Positions 26,549-35,500 are shown, counted from the first letter of the stretch. The stretch is DNA of 64,000 nt from Streptomyces sp. MMG1533 (GCF_001279775.1 NZ_LGDG01000215.1:30510-94509); one strand, 5' to 3'. Numbers and translations: made by a program. The notes: generated from the sequence alone by a model not told the origin.

Positions 26549-27559
26549 ATGAGTCCGCTGCGCGTTGGTGTGCTGGCCTACCCCGGCTGCTTCGCGTCGG
26601 AGGTATTCGGCGTCCCTGACCTCCTGACAATGGCAACTCACGTCGCCGCGGCGCAAGGGTCGGTTCAGCCGGCCTACGAGGCGTCGGTCATCTCGCCCCG
26701 GCGTCGTGTGATCGCGGCCGGCGGCTCGGTCCTCGACGTCTCGGCGGTTCGCCCGGTGGACGTCCTGATCGTGCCAGGGTTCGAGCTTTCGCCCACGCTC
26801 GATCTCGACGCGACACTCGCAAACCTGGGACCGGAAGCAGCGTCGATTCGATCGCAGGCGGCCTCGGGGACCGCTGTCGTATCGATCTGCGTGGGCGCCT
26901 TCCTGGTCGCTGAAGCCGGGCTGCTCGACGGGCGCCAAGCGACCACGTCCTGGTTGTTCGCGGATCGGTTCGCCCTCCGGTACGCCGACGTGCGCCTCCG
27001 CCCGGAGAGCTTGGTCGTGACCGACCGGGGGGTGACGACCACGGCGGCCTTCAGTGCCATGTACGACTTCGCCCTGCAGTTCATCCGCGAGCACGATGGC
27101 CCCCGCGTCGCCCGTAGCACCGCGCGTATCGCGCTTGTTGATGATGCGCGTTCCACGCAGGCTCCCTATGTCGACCCGGGGCTCATACCCACTGTGGGCA
27201 GGGAGTTCTCGCTCAGCGTCAAGCGGTGGCTCGACCAGAACCTCAGTGCTCGCTATGACCTGCCCACCCTCGCCCAGGAGTTCCACGTAAGCACGAGAAC
27301 CATGCTCCGCCGCTTCGGCGACGAAGCCGGCGAGACGCCACTCGCGTACCTGCAGACGGTCCGGGTGCGTCGAGCCAGACACCTGCTGGAGACGACCGAC
27401 AGGACCGTCGCGAGCATCGCCGCCGACGTCGGGTACGGCGACCCTGGGGCGTTCAGCGGCATCTTTGCCAGACATACGGGCCAGCGGCCGAGGGAGTACC
27501 GCGCGATATTCCATCGTCGCTGCGACCACCACGGGTCAACCCGACGAACGGAGACTTGA
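26549..27559 (+). CDS. GlxA-family AraC-type transcriptional regulator
   Basis: A 336-residue regulator. The N-terminal DJ-1/PfpI-like domain (residues 1-180: VGVLAYPGCFASEVFGVPD, VVSICVGAFLVAEAGLLDG with the nucleophile-elbow Cys) precedes a C-terminal AraC DNA-binding domain. That domain has two helix-turn-helices (LPTLAQEFHVSTRTMLRRFG and TVASIAADVGYGDPGAFSGI). It is transcribed away from the dienelactone hydrolase gene with a 99-bp gap, a usual arrangement for a local activator. The GGAGGGGCCGC before the ATG at 26549 supports the start. The effector is unknown. Confidence 0.88.
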   Translation: MSPLRVGVLAYPGCFASEVFGVPDLLTMATHVAAAQGSVQPAYEASVISPRRRVIAAGGSVLDVSAVRPVDVLIVPGFELSPTLDLDATLANLGPEAASIRSQAASGTAVVSICVGAFLVAEAGLLDGRQATTSWLFADRFALRYADVRLRPESLVVTDRGVTTTAAFSAMYDFALQFIREHDGPRVARSTARIALVDDARSTQAPYVDPGLIPTVGREFSLSVKRWLDQNLSARYDLPTLAQEFHVSTRTMLRRFGDEAGETPLAYLQTVRVRRARHLLETTDRTVASIAADVGYGDPGAFSGIFARHTGQRPREYRAIFHRRCDHHGSTRRTET

Positions 27560-27660
27560 GACCCGCCCGCGACGGCGACAGGCCCCCTCAAGGCCGGGCC
27601 AAAGCGCAGGCCTCCGCGAGCCCACAACCCCTACTCCTGGCACACCAGCACCCCGGCTGG

Positions 27661-27733
27661 TCAAACTTCGATGGCACGAACCACTGGCCATCACTCTTCG
27701 GTGGCAATGCTCAAGCTTGGATGTCACAGGACG
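27661..27733 (-). repeat. right terminal repeats of the nested IS21-like segment
   Basis: Read on the minus strand: TGTGACATCCAAGCTTGA (27,728-27,711), TTGCCACCGAAGAGTGA (27,707-27,691) and CGTGCCATCGAAGTTTGA (27,678-27,661), preceded by GTCC. They match the left-end motifs at 25,467-25,530. Between the two ends there is no transposase gene, only the hydrolase and the regulator. Confidence 0.55.
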
Positions 27734-27775
27734 GTGGCGCCCGCAGCCCCAAGCGCACCGAGGTTAGAAGACAAG

Positions 27776-28288
27776 CTGAGCGACGCCGGGCTGAACGCCC
27801 GGATCGAGCGCCTCGCGTGGTCCGCGCGGGTGCCCCTGCAGTGCAGCCTCGCCACACGCTTCCGCCGTGGGCGACTCTTCCTCGCGGGGGACGCGGCTCA
27901 CAACTATTCACCGGCCACCGGTCAGGGCATGAACGCCGGCATCCAGGACGCGGTGAATCTCGGCTGGAAGCTCAGCTTTGCGGCGAACTGCTCCGGAGGC
28001 GAGGCCGCGGGCGGGCTCGGTGCCGAAGTGCTGCTCGACTCCTACGACACGGAGCGCCGGCCGGCCGCCCACCGACGGCTGGTCCTCACGCACACGGCGT
28101 TCTGGGCAGAGGCGTCGACCGGCCGGATCCCCTCGTGGCTGCGCGCGGTGGCCGCAGACGGCGCCTCCGTCGCCCTCGTGGCCCGCCGCAACGGAGCTCC
28201 CCCCGTTTCCCCTCAATACACGGCGTCGCGAACGCCCTTGCCGCCAGCGCGAAATGCGCTGACTACCCGGCCTCGGGTCAAGCCTTGA
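27776..28288 (+). pseudogene. FAD-dependent monooxygenase, 3' part, C-terminally eroded
   Basis: This resumes the interrupted gene after the element: SDAGLNARIERLAWSARV, then GRLFLAGDAAHNYSPATGQG, the conserved second FAD-binding GD motif, then MNAGIQDAVNLGWKLSFAAN and SYDTERRPAAHRR. Beyond about 28,200 the residues no longer match the family, and the expected C-terminal thioredoxin-like domain is missing. The frame stops at 28286-28288 and overlaps the 3' end of the convergent fucosidase gene. The enzyme would hydroxylate an aromatic substrate if whole; this copy cannot be functional. Confidence 0.8.
28245..28278. terminator. convergent terminator hairpins
   Basis: CAGCGC-gaaat-GCGCTG is followed by ACCCG-gcct-CGGGT at the fucosidase stop. 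They could end transcription from either side. Confidence 0.4.
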
Positions 28289-30326
28289 ACGTCCACATCA
28301 GGTTGGTGCTGTCCTGCCACGTCCACTGCTTGGCCACGGCCCCTTCGGAGACCATGCCGCCGCCGTCGAGGGCCAGTCCCGTGCTGCGGTTGCGGATCGA
28401 GTACCGGCCCTGTCCGCGGTCGGTGATCTGCCACTGCTGGTTGTTGCCGCCGTTCCAGGGGGCCTGCCGGACCGGGTCGCCGTTGTTGGTGGCGCCCCAG
28501 CCGTCGGCGGCCATGCCGTTGCCACGGTTGACGAGCCGGTAGTAGCCGTTTCCGAGCTCGATCGCCTGCCACTGGACATTGACGTGGTCTATCGGCTCCC
28601 ACTGCTTCAGGTTCGAGCCGCTGGAGAAACTTCCGCCGCTGTCCAGTACCAGGCCGCTCGTGGCGTTGCCCAGGCGGAAGTACGTGGCCGGGTTGAACGT
28701 CACCTTCAGCGAGGCGATGGTGTCATTGTTACCGGTCACCCGAAGGTCTGCGGCGTTCGAGGTGAACGTCCAGGCGGTGCCGGTGAAGTTGTCGCCGGAG
28801 TAGCCCGTCACCTGGTAGCCGTCGGGCACCAGGATGGAGGAGGCCATGGCGGGGCCCAGACCGGCGGCGGACAGCTGGGAGGAGGTGTAGCTGCCCAGCT
28901 GCAGAACGCCGCGGGTGCCTTGGTAGTCGACGTTCTGGAACACCGACGGTGAGACCCTCGTGGGCATGCCCTGGACCTCGACGCACACCACGGGGAGGGT
29001 GGCGTTCGGCGCGGTGGCCGGCACGGAGACATTGATCTGGTCGGTGACGGTGTACGAGAGCGAGACCGAGGTGTTGTTCAACAGATAGACGCGGCTGATC
29101 GTGTTGTCGACCCTCGGGATCCGCAGCTGGCCGTTCGTGGGCCAGGTGAAGACATGGGCGAAGAGCTTGCCGCTCTTCTTGGTGACCTTCCCCCATGCGG
29201 GTTCGCTGGCGAACGGGCTGCCGCTGGTGCCGTGAATGCTGTCGCTGTGCGTCGCCATCCATGAGGCCAGGCCGTTCAGGACGGTCTGGGATCCCGGCGT
29301 GACCGAGCCATCGCCCTTGGGGCCGATGTTCAACAGGAGGTTGCCGTCCCGGGAGACGACCGTGACGAGCTCCTGGACGATGTCCTTGACGGAGCGGTAG
29401 GAGTTCTCCTTCGACGCGTTGTAACCCCAGGCGTCGTTCATGGTGACGCACCGCTCCCACGGCCGGCCCAGCGGCTCGTCGGGTATCCCGAACTCCGCGA
29501 CCGTGTAGTCGCCGAGACGGTGCCCCCGCTTGACCCGCTCGTTGACGATGAGGCCGGGCTTGCGGGCGATCAGCCAGTTGTAGAGGTCGGCGCCGTCCGA
29601 TTGCAGCCACCAGTTTTCGAGGGTGGGGCTGGAGGGCTCGCCGAACCAGTCGCCGTCGAACCACAGCACCGCCGGGTCGTAGCGGTCCAGCAGTTCCTGA
29701 AGCTGCGCCTTCATGTCGGCGATGTAGCCCGTGCGGGCAGCCTGCGACGACATCGTCGTGAGGCCGTTGTCGTGGCGGTCGGTCTGGGAAGGGTGGTTCC
29801 AGTCGAGGATCGAGTAGTACAGGCCGAACTTGATCCCGCGGCTCTCGCACTCGGTCTTGAGGCTCATGAGCGGGTCGGTCTGGATGCCGCCGAAGTCGCG
29901 CAGGTTGTACAGCTTGGTGCCGGTGGTGTTGGTGAAGCCCGCGACGTTGGAGTCCCACATCGCGTAGCCCTCGTGGTGCTTGGCGGTGATCACGAGGTAC
30001 TTCATGCCGGCGTTCTTGGCCAGCTCGGCGATCTGGGCGGCGTTGAACTGGCTCGGGTTGAAGTTCTGGGTGACCTGGGTCTGGTAGTTCGCCTTGCTCC
30101 ACTGCTGGTTGGTGAACGCCCACTCGCCCTGGCCGAGTTGCGAGTACGACCCGTAGTGGATGAACATCCCGAACCGGGCCTGGTACCACCAGTCCATCTT
30201 CGAGGAGACGGTGTATGCCTCGGCGGTGGAGGGCCACAAAGCCTGCGGCAGCCCGAAGGCCGCCACTCCTCCGGCAAGGGCGGCGGCCTTCATCAGAGAG
30301 CGTCTGCTGAGGGGAGCTGAGGACAT
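28278..30326 (-). CDS. secreted GH29 alpha-L-fucosidase with crystallin-like and ricin-lectin domains
   Basis: A 682-residue protein with a twin-arginine signal (SRRSLMKAAALAGG). The GH29 barrel runs from about residue 45 (KMDWWYQARFGMFIHYGSYS) to about 390; ITAKHHEGYAMWDS is a substrate-binding segment and AVLWFDGDW holds the nucleophile Asp. A C-terminal beta-sheet domain follows, then a beta/gamma-crystallin-like module (GYQVTGYSGDNFTGTAWTFT) and a ricin-type lectin (NNQQWQITDRGQGRYSIRNR). It should release L-fucose from plant or microbial glycans outside the cell. The start at 30326 has GGAG 9 bases upstream. It is paralogous to the fucosidase at 42,303, sharing long identical stretches. 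Operator-like sites at 30,422 and 30,561 lie upstream. Confidence 0.92.
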   Translation of the reverse strand: MSSAPLSRRSLMKAAALAGGVAAFGLPQALWPSTAEAYTVSSKMDWWYQARFGMFIHYGSYSQLGQGEWAFTNQQWSKANYQTQVTQNFNPSQFNAAQIAELAKNAGMKYLVITAKHHEGYAMWDSNVAGFTNTTGTKLYNLRDFGGIQTDPLMSLKTECESRGIKFGLYYSILDWNHPSQTDRHDNGLTTMSSQAARTGYIADMKAQLQELLDRYDPAVLWFDGDWFGEPSSPTLENWWLQSDGADLYNWLIARKPGLIVNERVKRGHRLGDYTVAEFGIPDEPLGRPWERCVTMNDAWGYNASKENSYRSVKDIVQELVTVVSRDGNLLLNIGPKGDGSVTPGSQTVLNGLASWMATHSDSIHGTSGSPFASEPAWGKVTKKSGKLFAHVFTWPTNGQLRIPRVDNTISRVYLLNNTSVSLSYTVTDQINVSVPATAPNATLPVVCVEVQGMPTRVSPSVFQNVDYQGTRGVLQLGSYTSSQLSAAGLGPAMASSILVPDGYQVTGYSGDNFTGTAWTFTSNAADLRVTGNNDTIASLKVTFNPATYFRLGNATSGLVLDSGGSFSSGSNLKQWEPIDHVNVQWQAIELGNGYYRLVNRGNGMAADGWGATNNGDPVRQAPWNGGNNQQWQITDRGQGRYSIRNRSTGLALDGGGMVSEGAVAKQWTWQDSTNLMWTFKA

Positions 30327-30421
30327 GGGTGCGGCTCCATGTGTCAAGGGGGGAGGGAAGGCAGGGAGTTACGAGCGAGACGCCGACCTGGGCACTCTGC
30401 TCCGCGCAGAGCCAAGAGGAG

Positions 30422-30437
30422 ACATCGGATGGATTTA
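30422..30437. promoter_or_regulatory. ACATCSGATGT-type operator, site A
   Basis: ACATCGGATGGATTTA lies 96 bp upstream of the GH29 start at 30326. The core matches ACATCGGATGT at 10 of 11 positions. Confidence 0.6.
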
Positions 30438-30560
30438 TATTAGTGCGGTGGTAGTCACGTCTAGGGGTGAGATGAAAATCCCTGGCAGAAGGGATTCTCT
30501 AGCGGATTCTCGAAGGTGGCGGGAGCATGAAGGGCGGCTCCGCCGACGAGGTCGCGTCAT

Positions 30561-30576
30561 ACATCGGATCTATATG
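30561..30576. promoter_or_regulatory. ACATCSGATGT-type operator, site B
   Basis: ACATCGGATCTATATG, centred about 139 bp further upstream than site A. One core mismatch. Confidence 0.5.
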
Positions 30577-30630
30577 TGGGTCGACTCCGTCGGAAAGGCG
30601 AGAACACACGGGGTGGGGAGAGCGGTCGAG

Positions 30631-30669
30631 GGCGAGGGGGCCGCGCCGCAGTGGCACGGCCCCCTCGCC
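30631..30669. terminator. strong intrinsic hairpin
   Basis: GGCGAGGGGGCCG pairs perfectly (13 bp) with CGGCCCCCTCGCC across a 13-base loop, just past the stop of the GH29 gene at 30,679. Confidence 0.75.
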
Positions 30670-30678
30670 GGCACGCCG

Positions 30679-33018
30679 TCACAGGGCGATGAGCTGCCAG
30701 TCCTGGTTCGCTCCGTCGGTGGTGGGCCACTGGATGACCTTGACACCGTCCGTGGTGGAGGCGTCCTTGACGTCGGCGCACCATCCGTTGCGGACGTTGA
30801 CGAGCCGGTAGTAGCCGCTGGTCTGGGAGGGGACCAGTTTCCACCACTGGTTGTCGCCGCCGCCGTCGGTCGACTGGTCCAGGGGCGCGCCCTTGAGGGA
30901 GTTGTCCGGGCTCTCCAGGGCCTTGCCGCTGCGGGCGTTGACCAGCCGGTAGGAGCCGTCGGCATTCGGCAGCAGTTTCCACTGCTGGTTCGTGCCGCCG
31001 GTCCAGGGCCACTGGATGATGAAGGCGCCGTCGGCGGGCGAGGCGTCGCTGACGTCCATCGCCTTGCCGCTCTTGCGGTTCACCAGCCGGTAGGTGCCCA
31101 GATCCGCGGTGAAGGGCCGGTCGTAGACCTCCAGGCTGCGAATGGACGCCCATACCGTGGCAGGGAGCCCGGTGACCGTCACCCGTACGTATCGGGCCTG
31201 CGCCCGGAAAGCGGAGACCTGCACCTGGCTGGTGCTGGTGGTGGCGGTCCGGTCGGCGAGCGTGGTCCAGGTGCTGTTGTCGGTGGAACCCTCGATCCGG
31301 TAACGGTAGTTCGTTGCGTCCAGCTCCCAGGCGATACGGGTACCGGTGAGGGACTTGGTGGTCCCCAAGTCCACCTTCAGCCAGTGTCCGGTGTTGCCGT
31401 TGCTCGCGCACCAGCGAGTCGCGGTGGATCCGTCCACGGCCTTCGCTGCGGTGTTTCCCTTGGAGGTCTCCTCGCTGCTGGCCGAGGCCGTCCTGCCGGC
31501 GGCGACGTCGGCGGGCTGCACGGAGCGGTCCAGCGTCACGCCGACGACGCCGTCCTCGGGAATGCGGGTGCGGTTGATGCCGGTGATCGTCACCTTCCCG
31601 TCCGCGTCCACGGTGTACGACAGGTCGGCACCCGACGCGACGTCGAAGACGCGGGTCACCTTCGCGTCCCCGATCGAGGGTGTGGTGAAGCCTGTGCCGC
31701 TGTAGCCGGGCAGCAGGTGGATGTAGAAGGTGCTGCCCTTGGACGTGTAACCGTACTGGCCGTCGACAGGCTGCCAGGGGCCGCCGCGGGTGCCGTAGAC
31801 GGCCTCGCCGCAGGTGGTCATGAAGGAACCGATCCGGCGCACCAGGTCGGCCTGGGCGGTGGGGACCACGCCGGTGCGGTCCGGTCCGACGTTGACCAGG
31901 CAGGTGAGGTTGCGGACCCAGGCGTTGACCAAGATGTTCATGGCCGTGCCGAAGCTCATCACGCTCGTGCCGGCCTTGTAGCCCCAGGCACCGCCGATGG
32001 TGAAGCACTTCTCCGCGACGCGTCCGGTGCGGATCGCGCCGGAGGGCACGGAGGGGCCCTCCTCACTGGTGAAATCGCCGATCCAGCCCGAACGCAGGGT
32101 GGTGACGATGTCCGGCTGGTGCTTGCGCACCAGCCCGGTCAGGCCCAGCGGCTTGCCGGTGGCGGGGTCGGTCTCGCTGTAGGCGGAATCCACCGGCCAC
32201 TCGTTCGCCGGGTCGCGGAACTTGCCCGGCTCCCAGAAGAAGGCGGCGGCCGCGTCGGAGCCCTGCTGGCCGAGCCAGCCGCCGTCCCACCACAGGTCGT
32301 CGATCTTGCCGTATTGGGTGACCAGCTCCCTGACCTGCTGGTACAGCTCATTCTTCATGATCCGCGCGTTCTCTTTGTGCGCGGGATCCGTGGTGTAACC
32401 CCACTTGTTGGGCAGGCAGTTGGTGCCATTGACGTCGTAGTAGCCCGGGTAGCGCCAGCTCAGCGGCGAGACGTACAGGCCCACCTTCAGACCGGCGTTG
32501 CGTACGGCGGTGACGTACTGGCCGATGAAGTCCTTCTGGAGCGGGGCCTGTCCGGCGTGCCAGGCGTTCGGGTGGGTGGACGGCCACAGCGCGAAGCCGT
32601 CGTGGTGGCGGGCCGTGAGCACCGTGTACTTCGCGCCCATGTCCTTGGCCAACTGGGCCCAGTCGGCCGGATCGTAGGCGCTCGCCGTGAACTGCTCGCC
32701 GGTCGCGTCGGTGACGTACTTCCTGTAGTTCTCCGGGGTGACGGCGGCGTTCTCCATGTACCACTCGCCCTTGGCCGGGCCTGAGTAGACACCCCAGTGG
32801 ATGAACATGCCGAGCTTGGCATCCTGCAACCACTGGATCTTGTCGTCGGGCTGCTGTTCGACACCCAGGTCGAGCTTGGGGATCCGCAGCGGGGGGAGCG
32901 GGAGTGGCTGGGGAGCGGCGGCGTAGGCGGGGATCGCCAGGGTGGGGGTGATGGCCGCGGCGGCCGTCATGGCCGCCATGCCGCCAAGCACTCTTCGGCG
33001 AGTGATCGGCTGTGACAA
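30679..33018 (-). CDS. secreted GH29 alpha-L-fucosidase with CBM32 and ricin-lectin domains
   Basis: A 779-residue protein starting at a TTG (33018) with AGGAGA 5 bases upstream. It has a Tat-type signal (TRRRVLGGMAAMTAAAA), then a GH29 barrel (WLQDAKLGMFIHWGVYSGPA, LTARHHDGFALWPS, IDDLWWDGGWLG with the nucleophile Asp). An F5/8-type CBM32 follows (AVDGSTATRWCASNGNTGHW, RYVRVTVTGLP), then three ricin-B repeats with QxW motifs (TNQQWKLLPN, DNQWWKLVPS, ANQDWQLIAL). The two carbohydrate-binding types suggest attack on polymeric, branched substrates. Its sequence is distinct from the other three fucosidases, so the set probably covers different linkages. Sites C and D lie in the region shared with the divergent GH43-type gene. 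Confidence 0.92.
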   Translation of the reverse strand: MSQPITRRRVLGGMAAMTAAAAITPTLAIPAYAAAPQPLPLPPLRIPKLDLGVEQQPDDKIQWLQDAKLGMFIHWGVYSGPAKGEWYMENAAVTPENYRKYVTDATGEQFTASAYDPADWAQLAKDMGAKYTVLTARHHDGFALWPSTHPNAWHAGQAPLQKDFIGQYVTAVRNAGLKVGLYVSPLSWRYPGYYDVNGTNCLPNKWGYTTDPAHKENARIMKNELYQQVRELVTQYGKIDDLWWDGGWLGQQGSDAAAAFFWEPGKFRDPANEWPVDSAYSETDPATGKPLGLTGLVRKHQPDIVTTLRSGWIGDFTSEEGPSVPSGAIRTGRVAEKCFTIGGAWGYKAGTSVMSFGTAMNILVNAWVRNLTCLVNVGPDRTGVVPTAQADLVRRIGSFMTTCGEAVYGTRGGPWQPVDGQYGYTSKGSTFYIHLLPGYSGTGFTTPSIGDAKVTRVFDVASGADLSYTVDADGKVTITGINRTRIPEDGVVGVTLDRSVQPADVAAGRTASASSEETSKGNTAAKAVDGSTATRWCASNGNTGHWLKVDLGTTKSLTGTRIAWELDATNYRYRIEGSTDNSTWTTLADRTATTSTSQVQVSAFRAQARYVRVTVTGLPATVWASIRSLEVYDRPFTADLGTYRLVNRKSGKAMDVSDASPADGAFIIQWPWTGGTNQQWKLLPNADGSYRLVNARSGKALESPDNSLKGAPLDQSTDGGGDNQWWKLVPSQTSGYYRLVNVRNGWCADVKDASTTDGVKVIQWPTTDGANQDWQLIAL

Positions 33019-33153
33019 GGTCTTCTCCTGACTGTCCGCAAGACAGCACACAGGTGCTGCGGCTCAGTGTCGGGGCCGAACAGATCGGATGGGTCACCTC
33101 GGAGACGGCGAGACACAGGGGAGCCGCACGGAGGCGTGTGTTTCACCTAGGTG

Positions 33154-33169
33154 ACATCGGATGTATTAA
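33154..33169. promoter_or_regulatory. ACATCSGATGT-type operator, site C
   Basis: ACATCGGATGTATTAA, an exact core. It is 136 bp upstream of the GH29 start at 33018 and 212 bp upstream of the GH43-type start at 33381. Confidence 0.7.
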
Positions 33170-33264
33170 TCAGCAACAGACCGTGTTGTGTCTAGGGGGC
33201 TGCCTCGAAATCTCGTGCAAATTGCAGTACTTCGGGTCGCAGAGAAGAGGTCGGGCTTCCGAAG

Positions 33265-33280
33265 ACATCGGATGTGTCAT
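33265..33280. promoter_or_regulatory. ACATCSGATGT-type operator, site D
   Basis: ACATCGGATGTGTCAT, an exact core, 106 bp before the GH43-type start and 111 bp from site C centre to centre. Confidence 0.7.
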
Positions 33281-33380
33281 CGAGTCGAGGGCGTTGACGA
33301 AGCCTCATTTCCCACCTACCGTCCTCAAACGGAGTCGCACACAACCAAACAAATCACAAGCCTCATTGAGGTGGACCCAG

Positions 33381-34820
33381 ATGCTCCGACGCGCCCTCAC
33401 CTATGTGTTGGCCGCCCTCCTGAGCTTGACCGCCCTACTTGTCACCGGCTCCCCCGCCCAGGCGTCCACGGTCACCATCACCAACGCCACCCAGTTCACC
33501 GACACCACCGGCACCGTCGTCCACGCCCACGGCGGCGGGGTGATCAGAGTCGGCTCGTACTACTACTGGTTCGGCGAGAACCGCAACGCCGACAACACCT
33601 TCAGAGCCGTTTCCGCCTACCGCTCGACCGACCTGAAGACCTGGGAGTTCAGGAACAACGTCCTGACCCAGGCCAGCGCCCCGGAGCTGGCAGTCGCCAA
33701 CATCGAGCGGCCCAAGGTCATCTACAACTCCGCCACCGGCAAGTTCGTGATGTGGATGCACAAGGAGAACGGCACCGACTACACCCAGGCCCGCGCCGCC
33801 GTCGCCGTCTCCGGCACGGTCGACGGCGACTACACCTGGCGGGGCAGTTTCCGGCCCCCGTCCGGCACCACGTCCCGCGACATGACCCTGTTCAAGGACG
33901 ACGACGGCACCGGCTACCAGATCACCTCCGCCGCCGGCAACGCCGACCTGCAGATCTGGAAACTCAGCGCCGACTACACGGCCTACGAGAGTCTGACCGC
34001 CAACCCCTGGGCCGGTACCTTCCGCGAGGCTCCGGCGCTGTTCAAGCGCAACGGCGTCTACTTCATGCTGACCTCCGGCAACAGCGGCTGGAAGCCCAAC
34101 CAGCAGAAGTACGCCACCGCCGGCAGCATCGCCGGCCCCTGGACGGCCATGACCGACATCGGTGACGACACCGGCTACGGATCCCAGACCACGTTCGTGC
34201 TGCCCGTGCAGGGAAGCTCGGGCAGCTCCTACCTCTACATGGGCGACCGCTGGGGCAATTCCATGGGCGGCACGGTCAACGACTCGCAGTACGTCTGGCT
34301 TCCGCTGACCTTCCCGACCCAGACCACCATGAACCTGCCGTGGTACCCGCAGGTCGCCCTCGACAGCGTGGCCGGTACGGTCACCGGCGTGGGCGGCGGC
34401 CCGTACTACAACCTGGTGGCCCGGCACAGCGGCAAGTGCCTCGACGTCTCCGACAACTCCGCCGCCGACAGTGCGGTCACCCTCCAGTACACCTGCATCG
34501 GCGGCCTCAACCAGCAGTGGCGGACCAAGGAGGCAGGCGACGGGTACGTCCAGATCCTCGCCCAGCACAGCGGCAAGTGCCTGGACGTCGCGAACGGCTC
34601 CGCCGCTGACGGCGCCTTCGTGAACCAGTACCGCTGCACCACCGGCACCAACCAGCAGTGGCAGTTCCAGGACCAGGGAGGCGGCTACTACCGGCTCGTC
34701 GCCCGGCACAGCGGCAAGTGCCTCGACGTGGCGGACGCTTCCACCGTCAACGGCGCACGCCTCATCCAGTGGCCCTGCGGCACCGGCGCCAACCAGAAGT
34801 TCCAGCGGCGCGCGGCGTGA
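33381..34820 (+). CDS. secreted GH43-type enzyme (exo-beta-1,3-galactanase-like) with ricin lectin
   Basis: A 479-residue Sec-secreted protein (signal ALTYVLAALLSLTALLVTGSP, cut near AQA-STV). The catalytic region starts TGTVVHAHGGGVIRVGSYYY and WFGENRN, typical of the GH43 branch that contains exo-beta-1,3-galactanases. It continues with NIERPKVIYNSATGKFVMWM and a five-bladed-propeller-length domain. The C-terminal third is a ricin-B lectin with three repeats (LVARHSGKCLDVSDNSAADS, then NQQWRTKEAG, NQQWQFQDQG and NQKFQRRAA). Together with fucosidases and an arabinofuranosidase-like enzyme, it suggests attack on arabinogalactan side chains. The GH43 family is fairly certain; the galactanase specificity is inferred. 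Confidence 0.82.
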   Translation: MLRRALTYVLAALLSLTALLVTGSPAQASTVTITNATQFTDTTGTVVHAHGGGVIRVGSYYYWFGENRNADNTFRAVSAYRSTDLKTWEFRNNVLTQASAPELAVANIERPKVIYNSATGKFVMWMHKENGTDYTQARAAVAVSGTVDGDYTWRGSFRPPSGTTSRDMTLFKDDDGTGYQITSAAGNADLQIWKLSADYTAYESLTANPWAGTFREAPALFKRNGVYFMLTSGNSGWKPNQQKYATAGSIAGPWTAMTDIGDDTGYGSQTTFVLPVQGSSGSSYLYMGDRWGNSMGGTVNDSQYVWLPLTFPTQTTMNLPWYPQVALDSVAGTVTGVGGGPYYNLVARHSGKCLDVSDNSAADSAVTLQYTCIGGLNQQWRTKEAGDGYVQILAQHSGKCLDVANGSAADGAFVNQYRCTTGTNQQWQFQDQGGGYYRLVARHSGKCLDVADASTVNGARLIQWPCGTGANQKFQRRAA

Positions 34821-34830
34821 CGACCGTCCG

Positions 34831-34854
34831 GGTGCGGACGACAATGTCCGCACC
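34831..34854 (+). terminator. intrinsic hairpin after GH43-type gene
   Basis: GGTGCGGAC-gacaat-GTCCGCACC, a perfect 9-bp stem 10 bp after the stop. Confidence 0.65.
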
Positions 34855-35385
34855 GAGACGGGAACAAGCAGGTCATCACGGCAGTGAGCGTGGCCGCCCT
34901 CGTCTTCCGGGTCTACCCGGAGGCAGAGACGGAGATCGCCCAGACGGTCCTGGCACCCGATATCAGCGACCGGATGGCGGTCGTCGCGAGGTGACCCCGC
35001 CCGCACTGCCGGCGCATTGCCCGAGCCGCGACATGGCGCAAGGTCCGCCACGCGGACACGGTCGGCGCGGCCGTGGTCGGGGCACGGCGCCGCCCGCCGC
35101 GGTCACGAGGGTGACGTGCTGGTCGCCGGCCCGGCCAAGAGCGGCCCTGGGAGGTCAAGTCCCAGGCCGTGCCGGATGTTCGACGGCCTTGCCCGGGGAC
35201 CAATCGCGTACGGCGGCGAAGCAGGAGCAACCTCCTCGAGCCGTGCCGCCAGGTGACAGAAGTGAATGCCGAGGCACCGAGGCCGACGGCAAGGGCTGCC
35301 ATCGAGGGCAGGATCTCGGTGGCGCGGCTGGGGCCCGCATCCGCAGAGCCCAGTCACCCTCTTCACTCGACCTGTCGGACCAAAC

Positions 35386-35400
35386 ACATCCCATGTATCG
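35386..35400. promoter_or_regulatory. ACATCSGATGT-type operator, site E
   Basis: ACATCCCATGTATCG, one core mismatch. The same variant occurs on the other strand at site H, at the equivalent place upstream of another fucosidase. Confidence 0.5.
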
Positions 35401-35500
35401 GGCCACTTACCTTGAGACTCAAGCACGCCCGACTGTTGCAATCTCGGTGTGATCTGGTGATTTCTGTCGAGACCCTAGACAGACCCCTCACTGGTGCCCG

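Larger units (their letters stand above)
23397..27775. mobile_element. candidate 4.4-kb composite insertion element with passenger genes
   Basis: The left end CTTGTCTCTTAGCCT (23,397-23,411) is an imperfect inverted repeat of the right end, which reads CTTGTCTTCTAACCT on the minus strand (27,775-27,761), 12 of 15 matching. CTGAG flanks both ends, and the element splits an FAD monooxygenase gene cleanly. Contents from left to right: a frameshifted DDE transposase on the minus strand, a CxxC thiol-redox protein on the plus strand, and then a nested segment holding a dienelactone hydrolase and a GlxA-type regulator. No copy of the 15-bp end is visible just upstream of the transposase near 24,900, so the whole 4,379 bp appears to be one unit. 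Confidence 0.65.
30327..30678. other. fucosidase control region and terminator
   Basis: No gene. It holds two ACATCSGATGT-like sites (30,422 and 30,561) for the downstream minus-strand fucosidase and a strong hairpin at 30,631-30,669 that ends the upstream one. Confidence 0.7.
33019..33380. other. divergent control region
   Basis: No gene. The region separates the minus-strand GH29 gene from the plus-strand GH43-type gene and contains operator-like sites at 33,154 and 33,265. Confidence 0.7.

Noticed and set aside
33012..33380. Upstream extension of the GH43-type gene to about 33,012
   Set aside because: The extension lacks a signal-like pattern and covers two operator-like sites; the ATG at 33381 begins a good signal peptide with a ribosome-binding site.
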